This document shows positions 23,656 through 35,468 of a stretch of DNA of 64,000 nucleotides, piece after piece. Made by a program: the position numbers and the translations under genes. Origin of the DNA: Agapanthus africanus (lineage: Eukaryota > Streptophyta > Magnoliopsida > Asparagales > Amaryllidaceae); assembly GCA_030015575.1 (NCBI GenBank), contig JASDDO010000001.1:324665595-324729594 (forward strand), in the 5' to 3' direction. Under the pieces are notes generated by a model. The model was not told the origin of the DNA. It worked only from the letters and a program-made list of their open reading frames with translations, and did no database searches. Position 1 is the stretch's first letter, and every line of letters starts with the position of its first letter.

Positions 23656-26649
23656 CTTAGCGTATGCTCTTGCAAAATTAGATTGGTTATTAATATACCT
23701 AATCAGGATGTCTCCTACCGTTTTAGTCAAATCTTCCTTCAAACCCTAAAAGGTAAGACTAGCCTGGATTATTTACACTCTACAAGTTCGCCAATCTTTC
23801 AGCCAGGCCAGTGTCGGTACTTTGAGAGAGGTTCCCCATGCTTTCACACGGACCTAATTAAAATAAACCTCATTTTCCAAGGGGCGTTACCCCGTTAACA
23901 CATCTCTAGACACCTACTTGATCGGCTGATTGTAATGTGTAAAACTCTCCCAGGAGTAACTCTTACTCGCAGTGGGTATCGGGATCCAACTATCTCATAG
24001 GAGGTATGCAATCTCATTGCAAATTTCAATACTTGAAATTCCCGATAATATTTTGCCCCTAGCGTGCTATGACCTTGACGCATGCCAAACAACCCATAGT
24101 CCGCTAGTCAAGTTCAACCCGTGCAATTCCTGATTGAATTAAACCCACCCGTACGACCCTTGACACATGCCAAACAACGCTGTACGAATACCTTAATCCA
24201 ATCGCATCGTATGCTAGCAGATAAGCACTGGTTAGCTACCGTACACTATGCCTTGACGCATGCCAAACTACCGCAGCATGAATACTAAGTAGTACTTATC
24301 TAAAATGACGGAGGGCTATGACAGGTTTTTAAGAAAACCCTTTGCGTAATGAACTTGATATCTTTGTAGAATCGAGTGATTTTAAATGGAGTGTTTTTGA
24401 GGCTTTTACTAGTTTTGCTAAAGAGGTCACTCCCGGTGAAGGGATCTCGGCTCTTTCCTTATCGAATAAGGTGCAGGATATTTCACAAATACCACTATGC
24501 AAAGCAAAAACTATAAAAGCAATCAAAAGACAAACCGAGTTTGTAGTATCTGCTAGTTTCGCTGAAGAGGTCACTCCCGGTGAAGGGATCTCGGCTCTGT
24601 CCTTATCGAATAAGTTGCTGGATATTCAACAAGGAATACCTCTATGCAAAGCAAGAACTAGAGCTACCAGTTTTTAAAACAAGTTTCTACAATATCTTTA
24701 GGTTTCTTTTATTTCATTAATCTCATTAATGAAGTCCCATTTATTATGCTTCATAAGTATCACATTTGAAACGAAATCAACAATATATAATATATATCTC
24801 ATATATATAATATAAACATTCGTCTCAGGCAGTAATATGATCTCATCACAGAACATTGCAGCAGAAGAACATATATGAAATATTGGATATACTAGGATTT
24901 CCATGTTTTATATCAAGCCGGTATAAAACACGGATTCCACGGTCGCGATGAATAGCCAAACCTACATCCCTAGACACCTACGAGAGCGGCAAGTAACCCT
25001 GCCAATTCTAGAGTTAGGAGACCCGGTCTCAACTCCTCGAGGTGGTCTCCAACTGGACCATAGAATCCGGTTACTTATGCTCCCCGCCTTGGGTCTATCC
25101 TAATGCGGAAAAGTAAATAATATACAATGGTGACATCATCTTCAACCCGGAAGTGCCCCAATAAAAGAATATTACATAAAATGAATTTTACATGAATGAA
25201 AATGAAAAACTCTCATCTCACATAAAACCCCCGGTTATTCAATCAGGACGATCCAATATAACATATCCCAGCAACACATAACATCACATGTCATCAACGT
25301 AAGTAAATATGCGTATCCCAATTATCGTTGACATATAGTACCAAAACCGACGATACACCATATATTACACTTAGGGTCACAGAAAAGAAAGTGAAAAACT
25401 ACAACAGTTGGAATCCGCAACAACATTAGACATCATAAACCCAACGTATCACATACTTTGGATTTTATGCCTAACCAAATGAATTCCTTAGACATCGCAT
25501 GCCTAACAATTATAAACCCCACATTTTAGTCTCGATACCGAAAAAACTTTTCAATAACAAGTCGGGCAATTCAACAAGATTCCCGACATCCTGATCGAAT
25601 GCTCGTCGAAAACTTTAGTAGACGGCCACACCCCCGATACCGTCGACGAAGTGCACTAAGGCGGAACACCGCTGCCGTGACACCTGAACGGATGCTTTTG
25701 GCTACGGGGTTCTCCTATAGTCACTTGGTCATGGCTATGGGGCATGGCTATCTATTAAGTTTACCCGGTGAGTATCCGCGTACGCTACGTGATTGCGACG
25801 GACTTTTGATCTCATCAAAATCCCGTGGCAACCGATCATCTGAGACTAAACTGCTAGATTTATAACATTCAATTTAGTTATCTCATAACTACTTGTGGAT
25901 TCCAAATATTGTATCCCATCACATAATATCCGGAAGACGATAAACTCTTCGATCGATTCATCAAAGTCCCACAATTTCCCGACAGCTCAACACTTGAGCA
26001 CGGTTTTAATAATACCAAGAAGATGCCACAGTACCTATGAACCAGCAGTAGAAGGGCCAAACCAACGCCTCACATGTGAAATGCTAAACTACCACAAACC
26101 CTAGGGTTCAGTGGCGGTTTTGACGGCCACATAATCGAGTTAAGGTTTCGTTCTTCTAGAGGGTCTAAGGAATCACTTGCATGTTTTTCCGAGTACGTTA
26201 AACTTGGAAAAATGGGTTTTTAACATTTGATCGAACCTTTTAACTTCGTCTAGACAATACAAGAAACACCCGAAACAATGTTAAAACTATGAATACGAAA
26301 CACTCCGAGTTACCTTAGCATTGAATTAATCATCACATGAAAAAGTAGCAAAAATAAACAACACCAGAAACACCAAATCCCAGAGAACAAAACATGGAAA
26401 AAAATTGGAACCCAAATATCCATGCAGGGCCGGCCACCTCAGATTTTGTGTCCATGTGCTCGGCCAAAATCCGAGCATATGGTCCCAATTTTCTCCTATG
26501 TGTATCTCTCTGCCCAAATGTCATTCTGCACTTGTTTGCAAAATTTTTGGAGCTGATTTTAAAATCGACAGAACACAGGTTTTAGGGTTTTATGTTTCGG
26601 AGTTTGTTTCAGTTTCGTAATCTAACATTATCCGTATTAATTTCTAGCC
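23656..26649 (-). other. Co2 untranslated leader (about 3 kb)
   Basis: This is non-coding leader between primer site and ORF. It contains the two-copy 145-bp repeat (24415-24655). It also holds a block of about 270 bp near 25560-25826, shared with Co1 but missing in Co3 and Co5. The ORFs at 26326-26620 are not conserved between copies. Confidence 0.8.
24415..24655 (-). repeat. 145-bp tandem duplication in the Co2 leader
   Basis: Two copies of the segment from GCTAAAGAGGTCACTCCCGG to the CTATGCAAAGCAA motif, starting near 24415 and 24560. It is homologous to the duplication in Co1, Co3 and Co5. Confidence 0.8.
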
Positions 26650-26663
26650 TGGCTCTGATACCA
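26650..26663 (-). promoter_or_regulatory. Primer-binding site of Co2 (tRNA-Met type)
   Basis: The minus strand reads TGGTATCAGAGCC, one base inside the 5' LTR that starts at 26665. Confidence 0.92.
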
Positions 26664-26664
26664 C

Positions 26665-28860
26665 TGTAGGGTTGCCTAGCATGGCAGAAAGGTTTTGGGA
26701 GGCATCGTCCATGCCAAATTCAAAAATTTGCCGTTCTAGCTAACCCTAACCATGAATCATTAACTAGAAATATACGGTGAACATATGCAAACACTTTGCA
26801 ATAAGTAGTGAGCAAGGAATACAACCTTTGTAGACCGGTCCTTCACTTCAAATAGCTCCGTGTAGTAGTCCCATTCGCTGCGATCTAAACTCCGGACTCT
26901 AGAGAGGCTCTATGAAGAAACGAATGTGCTTGCTTCGATGACTTCGAGGCCGAAAATGATCTACGTCGAGGAGACACTAACTCAACCTATTCCTTCATTA
27001 GGTCAAGAAATTTATGAAGAGAACACACTCTACTATATGGCAAGTGGTAGAGGATGAAGAAGTAGGAGGTGGGCTCACTTTAGAATTGATTTTCTCACAA
27101 TATTTCTCATACCTCAATTGAACCTAGAAAGCTTTTCATGGAGCTTGAAGAAGAAGAAGAAGAACTCATGAATAATTCATCCAAATGAATTATTGCACCC
27201 ATGGTTGAGTTAAAGCTATCATGCCTAACTCATGTAGAGAATAAACCCAAGGCTATGGTTAAAGTTGGGTTAAGGAAAAATATCCTAAGGAATGACAAAC
27301 GAGTTGACCTTGAGAAAGTTTTACAAGCTTCTCCAAGCTTGAAAACTTTGACCAAGTCTTTTGCTCTTTTGTATTAACTTAAGAAATAATCAAAACCCTA
27401 ATTTAACCCCAGCATGATATAAGTCTCATACACCCATCTTGTATGTATCATCAAGCATGACACAATACATGTACACAATTATACATATCATATATATACA
27501 TTGCGCACATCAAGTGAGAAAAGAAATCATTAGTGAGCTTAATATTAGTTAATGTAATGTAATATATCAAATATATAATTATACATTAAATTATCAAATC
27601 AACTCTTGATTTAATAATCCGGCTATATCACATATAACCGACTAATATCAAATACAACATCTTATCGAATGACGCTTGATCCGATAACTCGGCTATATCA
27701 CATATAACCAATCATGTCACATATCGCGAGAATAGAATGCGGTATCACATACACGCATTAATCTCGGTCCTGTACATATCACATATGCGCTCCTACTCCG
27801 TTTCGCTTGAGCCAGGAAACCTCTGTGTAGGACTCTAAAGACTCGTCAATACGCCGGCAGTAGGTGATGATCATATCAAACACCCACAAGCCGCAAGCTG
27901 TCTGCTAAACGTAACGGCCACCCAGGTATTGAGCGATCAGAAGATCAACAGGCAAGCATGTTCGTTCTTCTGTGAATCCAATCAGTAACACTACCATACA
28001 GTCCGGTCTCTTCGTCTGATATGTCGCATATCACAGCCTGGGGGTGGTATGACGTCAGACCCCAATAGCCTGATAAGTCATGCCGATGCAAGGTCCATAA
28101 CGGTCCGAGAAACTAGTGATAACACTTACCAGTAGATCTCAGCACCCCTGGCCAGGGATTTCATGTTATGGCCAATCGAGCATAGCGCAACATCAACTCC
28201 TTATACCAGGAGAGATGAAACCCCTCCTATCGCTCATTGCCTCCATGTGACTCGGGACTGTATCCAAAAGCCACCGTTTTGCACGTTCTCTTGAACGTGG
28301 TAAGGTGGAAATCAAAGCACAGTAGGAATCACACAAGACTCTATAACGATCTCGGGTCTACAGACTAACCTGTACCAGTGTCACCAGAGAACTGCTATTC
28401 GACGATAGGTACAATACCATCTAGGAGTTCTCGGCGAGTCCATCCAGTGTACCCAGTCTCCACCGAGCACCCGCATACCTTCTCTGATGTCAAACACCAA
28501 TGGATATGGGATCATCCATCGCCCATCATATGGGTCGAGAAGCGTATACGCTAGTCTACTCTGGTATATCGATGCCCTGTCTCGATACACCCTCGACTAG
28601 GAACATTTGAAGGATGTACTTAATGACTACTCTGTCCCCACTAGTATGATCTGCATCATAGTCCTGGTAGTCAAGTACTCATCCTAAGGGCTTTATCAAC
28701 ATGTATTATAGAGACTATCAATGTACATGTTAAGATAAAGAGCAACCTGATAGCATACTATCATGTCAAGCAAGAAAGTCCTCCTTATATATGTCCAAAA
28801 TCCACTACAATATACATCGTACGTATAGTAATGGCCTCTAGGGCATACATATTACTAACA
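26665..28860 (-). repeat. 5' LTR of Co2 (2196 bp)
   Basis: Its ends on the plus strand are TGTAGGGTTGCC and TATTACTAACA. It contains the family palindrome CCCTGGCCAGGG at 28146-28157 and matches the LTRs of Co1, Co3 and Co5. No gene is seen inside. Confidence 0.92.
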
Positions 28861-29008
28861 GGAGTAGGTGACTTAAGAAGAGTGACGTACCGTGTGTATG
28901 TTCCGCGGCATACTTATAATACGCTACTCTGCTTTAGAAGCCTTAGGATGTACATTTCCTTGCACAACATTATATTCATTCATGATCTATCCTCATCGAT
29001 ATCGGTTT

Positions 29009-29524
29009 ATGGTTTTGCTGCCACAATTACACAGGAAGAGAGAGCTACGGCTAGAGTTGCGGTCAGCACGAGCTCATCACGGACGGGGACTGACCAAGGC
29101 TTGATTCCAGGGACATATGATTGCATAGAGGCATCGTTTTATTGTGTTTTCACGCCATGAGAGTTTGATGGGTCGCTTTTACGAGATTACTCGGATGTGC
29201 AGATCAGCACCAGAGGATTGGGCCACTGATAGAGGCCAGCCAGAATGTGATGACCGTCAATGCACAGATTATTCTTGATGATTGAGGCACTGTTCAGCGT
29301 GCAGACGAATGGGCCAGTTGTTACTGCGAATGACGAGATATCGCCCAGATGTTGGAGCTATTGCAATACGAGTCGTACTTAGAGATATGATAGAAGGTCG
29401 CTAGTCACCCGAGGATGAATGACTAGGACAAGTGGTTCGTTCGCTTACCCCGATGCGAGGTCATCAGATTGATTGATTCCAGCTTGAGAAGACTTCACCC
29501 AGATACGTTGGGAGTCGATAGAGA
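29009..29524 (+). pseudogene. Gy2 gag remnant
   Basis: The ATG at 29009-29011 aligns with the Gy1 gag start, followed by a similar Arg/Ala-rich opening. About 200 bases further on, CTGATAGAGGCCAGCC matches the same point of Gy1 gag (TTGATAGAGTCCAGCC). Multiple stops and frameshifts are present. No zinc knuckle was found. Homology ends near 29524, where copia-derived sequence begins. Confidence 0.6.
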
Positions 29525-29885
29525 CGATCGAATGTCAAAAACCCATTTTCCAAGTTTAAGGTATTTGGAGAAAACATGCAAGTGATTCTACGGACCCTCT
29601 AAAAGAATGAAACCCTAACTCGACATAATGACCATGAGAACGCTTTTAAACCTTAGGGTTTGTGGTAGTTCAGCGGTGCTATTAATGAGGCTTGGGTTTG
29701 CCCTTCTACGGTTGGTCCATAGGTGCTGTGGCATGTACTCGATATTATTAAACCGTATTCAAGATGTTGAGCTCTTGGGGGATTATGAGGTTTTGACGAA
29801 TCGATCAAATAGTTCGACTTCATTCGGATATCATGTGATAGGATGCATTGCTTGGGAGACTCCAGATATGAGTATAGCCATTGGA
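29522..29885 (+). repeat. Captured fragment of copia leader inside Gy2
   Basis: About 360 bp match the Co2, Co3 and Co5 leaders in the plus orientation, including ACATGCAAGTGATTC, a CCCTAACTCGA block, CTTAGGGTTTGTGGTAGTTC and TGCCCTTCTACGGTTGG. No LTR, primer site or TSD flanks it, so it is not an independent insertion. The ORF 29628-30035 runs through it and is probably spurious. Confidence 0.75.
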
Positions 29886-30399
29886 GCGCAGTCCATGCAG
29901 CCACGAAGTGATGAGTTCGAAACAGTCGACATTAGAGAAAAGTGGAGTAAGAGGTTCATACGTGATCTTGATGAGATGATGTTCCACTCAGCCGACATCA
30001 GAGATGTGACACGCATACAGAGGCGTCATATATAGATATACCTTCTAGAAGGAGTCGCGATGAGTATGCAGCCGTTCTGGAACAAGAAACAGATATAGTA
30101 AAGGGTGATAACCTCCGGGCAGTTCGGCAGAAACGAGATTTGGGAGAGACCTCTACAGGACCTTTCTGGAATAAATTACGAGAAGACTTGGACCCAGGAG
30201 CGGTCATATTACGCACACCCAGCAGGCCAGAGTTTGACACCGTCGACGAGACATGTTATGAGTGACCATGACAGTTTGCCAGAGATCTTTAGAGGATGTG
30301 CTTGAGCGGGGCTGTTTCTGCCAAATTTGATTTCGGTATTTTGGGCGATCTATTCGCATGATTGAGTTTTGATGACTGAGTTTCATGATATCGTTTTCG
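29886..30399 (+). other. Unassigned Gy2 internal sequence
   Basis: I recognise no domain, repeat or element boundary here. It lies between the captured copia leader and the TGCAC array, and is presumed decayed or captured sequence of Gy2. Confidence 0.4.
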
Positions 30400-31320
30400 T
30401 GCACCATGGTTGCACCTACTGAGTATTTATATTTTGTGCATAGTTATTGCACCTGAGATATGCTTAATACACCGTTGTGTTGATTTATGATTTGTGCACA
30501 GTTATTGCACTTGATATCATTTTGGTGCTTTGGCTGCACATGTTTATGATCTCATGGATTTCATACAGTTGGGTTGATTTTGGTGCATGTGGTACGCACT
30601 CGATTTGGTTTTCGCACTCGGTATGGTTCATATATGCTTGCAGTGCATTGATACGTATTTTGTGCACCACAATTGCGTTTGACTTCGTTTCGATGTCATT
30701 CGAGACATGGATTTTGATTTCATGCCTATGGCATGCATATGATTTGACTTATGCTTTCGGCATAGTTTTCATGCACTTTTAGTATTCGGATTTGCTTTTA
30801 TGCACGCTGGTGCATATGGTTGTGAGACTATATACCACAGTATACCTGATTTGGATTTGGATTGAAATGTGTTGTATAACGTCTATTTTGATTGTGATAC
30901 TCGATATTTGTTTTGTGCACCTATTTGGATTCTTGCGCATATTTGACACGCTTAGACTGGATTTTGCGCATGTTCGGCGATTGATATTGGATTTTGTGCA
31001 TGTTGGATGCATATGATTTAGATTTTATTCACGCATGATGGATGCACTTGATTTGGATTTTGTGCATGCTTGAAGCGCTTGATACGATTTAGGTGCACAC
31101 CAGATGCACTAAATCGAGATTCTTTGTGCATATCAGATGCACCTGATATTGCTGTCAGGCACACCCGTTGCCCTTGACAGATGTTTCATGCACACCAGTT
31201 GCACTTAGATTTTGTTCTGTGCACATGTATGGCACATTCATGGATTTTGATTTCCATGCGCACCAGACACACGCGACATTCTTATGCACATTTTGGGATT
31301 GATTTCTTATGGAGCAGTAT
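30400..31320 (+). repeat. Diverged TGCAC hairpin-unit array
   Basis: About 0.9 kb in which GTGCA and TGCAC recur every 30-45 bases, commonly as GTGCA-(7 to 11 bases)-TGCAC followed by TTGATTT and GGATTTTG. Typical units are GTGCACAGTTATTGCACTTG and GTGCACACCAGATGCAC. Units are imperfect and spacing varies, so this is an old minisatellite-like array. The ORFs at 30477-31016 on both strands are low-complexity by-products. Confidence 0.7.
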
Positions 31321-31539
31321 ATTTTTATGATATTTACTATTTGTTTTCGTACTGAGCAGGACTACTCAGAGGACAGTACCTGGATATATTTTGCATGCAT
31401 TGATAGTGATTGAAGGGATTTCCAAAAAGGGAGCTATAGTCTCAGTATTTACCTACGTGTCTGAGATGACACGAAATGTTTAAACAAGGAAACCCTTCTA
31501 AATTATTTTCAAAACGGCGGGACGTGCATATTAAACAAA

Positions 31540-31584
<45 letters not shown>

Positions 31585-31928
31585 TTTTCTTACAATAGAC
31601 TCCGCCACTGTGCCGCGATACGCGCATCGCACAACAACATGAAAGGTTTGGCATGCATTTCCTTCAGATGTTTACATGTATAGTTTTGATGTATATTATA
31701 TTGGTTTTCGTATTGGATTTCACATTTGTGTCTTCACCATGACTCCGATGATTACGGGATGCTTGATAGAGTTTTGATTTGGAGTTATCTGCTCATTGTT
31801 CATGCGCATGCATTGCGCTATGATGCGTTTTATGTATTGATGATTTCGGAGCCCCGACGACTTGGACTTTTTACTGAAATGTTTTAGTGTTTGAGGGGTT
31901 TAAATTTAAATTCGGGGACCGAATTTCT
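31321..31928 (+). other. Non-coding 3' internal part of Gy2
   Basis: No coding signal. It includes an AT microsatellite (31542-31580) and ends in ATTCGGGGACCGAATTTC, the context that also precedes the Gy1 polypurine tract. Confidence 0.6.
31542..31580. repeat. (AT)n microsatellite
   Basis: An uninterrupted alternating A/T run of about 39 bases. Confidence 0.95.
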
Positions 31929-31942
31929 TTAAGGGGGGAGAT
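31929..31942 (+). promoter_or_regulatory. Polypurine tract of Gy2
   Basis: TTAAGGGGGGAGAT directly precedes the LTR start TGTAACATTCGG. Confidence 0.85.
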
Positions 31943-33233
31943 TGTAACATTCGGAAAAATAAAATATTATTTTTGGGGATTTTTATAATTAAATAATATT
32001 ATATTGAATATTTTAATAAGGCGGTATAATTAAATACCGATAAATTGGGAAAAATTTGGAAAATTATAGAAATTACTGAAAAGAGGGTGTTTTATTGGAT
32101 TTAAGCAAATTATGAAATTTTATGATTTATTATACACTATTTTAATGCTAATCGCGATTAAATATCGCTAATCGTGCTTTAAGCCGGATTTGTGCACATG
32201 ACATGCACTGTGTCATTTTTCACATTTGTTGCATTTTTCCATCATGGTTTCTCTTTATTTGTCATTTGGGTTTGGTTTTAAATTAAAAGAGAAAAGAAAA
32301 GAAAAGAAAACAAAGGAAAAGAAAAGAAAAGAAAACAAAGGAAAAGAAAAGAAAAGAATAGAAAATGGAGGGATGGGCATGAGAGAGAGAGGTGAGGGGT
32401 CAACCTTGGACCATAACACTTTGTTCCCTTCATCATCTTCTTCATTTCATCTCATCTCCTTCTCACATGGCAGTACCCCTTCTCCACCTCCACCACACAT
32501 CTCAAAACACCCCCAAATCAAACTCAAAAGTCCATCCCCACTTCACAAAAAACATGCACAAGCTCCTTACAAGCATTTTGGACAAAGAAAAATGGGATTT
32601 TGAGCTCTAGGGGGGATTCAAGAGAGGCCAAATGAGGTAGTCCTTTCACAAATTGTGTAGTGTTTGCATTCCTTTAGCCTCTAGTGTAGTTTAAAACCGA
32701 TTTAGAGTAGTTTAGTGAACTTTGAAAATTCTAGATGAGGGTTAGGGGTTTTCTTGAGTTGTGATGGTGCAGCTTTGTGCTATTGGTGACCTTAAACCCC
32801 CCCAATGTGTTAAAAACCCAGACCAACTTGAACTAAAACCTGAAAACCCAAAACAGAACTTTCCAATGTCGGTTTTGTGAGCGTATAGGGTGTGCAGGGA
32901 AATCTTGAATTACCCGAGACCAATACTGGATAAGCAAACAACTTCAGAGACCTAATTAGAGCACTGCGAGACCACCCAGACAAAACGAAGCCAATCCGTT
33001 CCTTCCAAACCGAGGAGGCCGAATCCTAGGGGTATGTGGCCGGCCATGTGGTGAGGGTTAGGGCCCAGGTTGTTCCAGTAGCTTATATACACCCTGTGCA
33101 ACAATCTATACCTGTTTGTTTAACTTGTTTTGGCCTGAGTCAAAATATGGAAGCACTTTAGTGTGATTTTTGGACATGTTTTCCGTATTTTGAATGATAA
33201 GTTTTGATATTTGGATTTGTAATTGGTTGTTGG
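31943..33233 (+). repeat. 3' LTR of Gy2, first part
   Basis: It begins TGTAACATTCGG. It is AT-rich, then carries an AAAAG-rich stretch and a C/T-rich transcribed-type region. It is interrupted by Co3 at 33234 with TSD GTTGG (33229-33233) and resumes at 45506. The Lys-rich ORF 32226-32603 is produced by the purine repeat and is rejected. Confidence 0.82.
32283..32366 (+). repeat. AAAAG-rich minisatellite
   Basis: Repeats of GAAAA are organised in about three longer units, each ending with an ACAAAGG or ATAGAA variant. Confidence 0.85.
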
Positions 33234-35454
33234 TGTAGGGTTACTAGGCACAGTCACAAGGGTCTATAAGGCATCAACCATGCCCGATATAAAATTTACA
33301 AGTGCCGAACAACCTAAAGCGAGGATCTTTGCTAGATAATTAGGGTTAACAAAGCATGTAAACATCTTTACATCTAAGAGAAAGGGATTACAACCTTTGT
33401 AGTCCAATCCTTCGTTTCATAAGCTCCGAGTAGTAGTCCCTTCGCCGCGATCCATGAACTCCTGGACTCAAGAGAGGCTCCACAAGCTGAACGATCCATG
33501 CTTGCTTGAAGTCTTTCTTTTCGAAGATGATCTACCTTTAAGATTCTTTAACTCAAGCTCTCACTTCTCTAATCAAGTATTAATGAAGTGAACACCCTAA
33601 TCTAATTTGCTAGATTAGATGAGGATGATGAAGTAGGAATTTGGCTCTTATTTGTTTTCATAATCTCACACTAATTCATCACAAAACCAAAAGCTAGAAA
33701 GCTTTTTCAAGAGCTCAAGGAAGAAGAAGAAGAATAATTCCTTTTGTGATGAATAATGAATAATCACTATGGTTACAATTGCAACCCATGGTTAATAAAG
33801 AAAAGGGCTAACCATTGTAGAGATTTAACTAGGGTAAAGGGTTTGTGTTGTGTTAGGAAATATCTCCACAAAATATCAACACATAATATTTTTGCTTAAA
33901 ACAAAACAAAAGCTTCTAGAAGCTTCATGAAAAAGCTAACCCAAATCAAACCCTAACTATGTTTAATCTCCACTAATCACGTTGCATTTGTAATCATAAC
34001 TTGTTACAATATTATATATCACATATATAATTTATTTTTGTAACAAAAGAAAATAATACAATTAACATATATCGCATATATATCAATGTATTATCTGGTG
34101 AGGAAATGAAACAATATAGCGAGCTAATATTAGATAATGTAATATAATATATCACATATATAATTATACATTAAATTATCGAATCAACACTTGATCCGAC
34201 AATCCGGCTATTTCTTAAATAACCAACTATTATAATCTGTACCGATTCATCGAATCAACACTTTGATCCGATGACCTGGCTATATCACATATAGCCGGCC
34301 GATATCAAATATCGCGAGAATAGAATACGGTATCTCATATCGCATTATTCTCGGTCCCGCACATATCACATATGTGCTCCTACTCCGTTTTGCCTGAGTC
34401 AAGAAATCTTTGTGTAGGACTCTAAAGAATCGTCAATACGCCGGCAGTAGGTGATGATCATATCAAACACCCACAAGCAGCAAGCGGTCAGCTAAACGTA
34501 ACAGCCACCCAGGTATTGATCGATCAGAAGATCAACAAGCAAGCCTGTACATTCTCCTGTGAATGCAATCAGTAACATTACCGTCCAGTTCGGTCTCTTC
34601 GTCTGATATGTTACATATCTAGTCTAGGGGTGATATACGTCAGACCCCAGTAACCGATAAGTCGTGTCGATATGAGGCTCATAACAGGTCGAGAGCCTAC
34701 TGATAACACTTACCAGTAGTACTCTATATCAGCCCTGGCCAGGGACTTCCAGTTATAGCCAATCGAACACAGCACAACATCAACTCCCTATACCGGGAGA
34801 GACGAATCCCCTCCTATCGCTCATTGCCTCCATGTGATTCGGGACTGTACCCAAAAGCCACCGTTTTGCATGCCCTCTTGGACGTGGTAAGGTGGAAATC
34901 AAAGAACAGTGGGAATCACACAAGACTCTATGACGATCTCGGGTCTATAGACTAACCTGTGCCAGTGTTACCGGAGTACTGCCATCTGACGTGAGGTATA
35001 ATACCATCTGGGAGTTCTCGGCGAGTCCGTCCAGTGTACCCAGTCTCCACTGAGCACCCGTACACCATCTTTGATGTCAAACACCGATGGATATGGGATC
35101 ATCCATCGCCCATCATATGGGTCAAGATGCGTATACGCTAGTCTACTCTGGTGTATCGATGCCCTGTTTCGACATACCCTCGACTAGGAACAGTTATAGG
35201 ATGTACTCATTGACTACCCTGGCCCCACTAGTATGATCTCATCATAGTCCCAATAGTCGAGTACATATCCTAAGGGCTTTATCAACATGTGAGAGAAAGA
35301 CAGTAAACTAATATAAGTCAACATGTTAAGATAAAGTGAAACCAAATAGCATATTATCATATCGAGCAAGAAAGTCCTCTCTATATATATCCAAGCATCC
35401 ATTATATACATCATATGTACAATAATGGCCTCTAGGGCATATATATAACTAACA
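33234..35454 (-). repeat. 3' LTR of Co3 (2221 bp)
   Basis: On the plus strand it runs TGTAGGGTTACT to ATAACTAACA. It contains CCCTGGCCAGGG at 34733-34744 and pairs with 43286-45505. Confidence 0.95.
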
Positions 35455-35467
35455 ATCTCCCACTTGC
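35455..35467 (-). promoter_or_regulatory. Polypurine tract of Co3
   Basis: The minus strand reads GCAAGTGGGAGAT next to the 3' LTR, identical to Co1. Confidence 0.88.
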
Positions 35468-35468
35468 A

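Larger units (their letters stand above)
23475..28860 (-). mobile_element. Co2: Ty1/copia element, 5' part
   Basis: This minus-strand copia element shows its 5' LTR (26665-28860), primer site, leader and the first codons of its gag-less ORF. Ath1 interrupts it at 23475; the rest of pol and the 3' LTR lie left of the window. It is inserted in the leader of Gy2: the sequence directly right of it (GGAGTAGGTGACTTAAG) matches the Gy1 leader. The expected TSD is GGAGT at 28861-28865, partner outside the window. Confidence 0.9.

Noticed and set aside
26326..26620. Cluster of overlapping ORFs on both strands in the Co2 leader
   Set aside because: Not conserved in Co3 or Co5 leaders at the same position and without domains.
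28831..29160. ORF across the Co2 LTR/Gy2 junction
   Set aside because: It begins in the LTR end of Co2 and crosses into Gy2, so it cannot be an ancestral gene; only the Gy2 gag part from 29009 is retained as a remnant.
29628..30035. ORF of 135 codons in Gy2
   Set aside because: Its first half is the captured non-coding copia leader; the second half has no recognised domain and no upstream start context.
30477..31016. Cys/His/Ile-rich ORFs in both strands
   Set aside because: They are low-complexity by-products of the TGCAC array, with opposite-strand ORFs overlapping.
30400..31320. Possible CRISPR-like array
   Set aside because: Repeat units are short, imperfect and irregularly spaced, the context is a plant retrotransposon, and spacers are not unique sequences of constant length.
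32226..32603. Lys-rich ORF of 125 codons
   Set aside because: Most of it is a translation of the AAAAG minisatellite in the Gy2 LTR; no conserved protein is visible.
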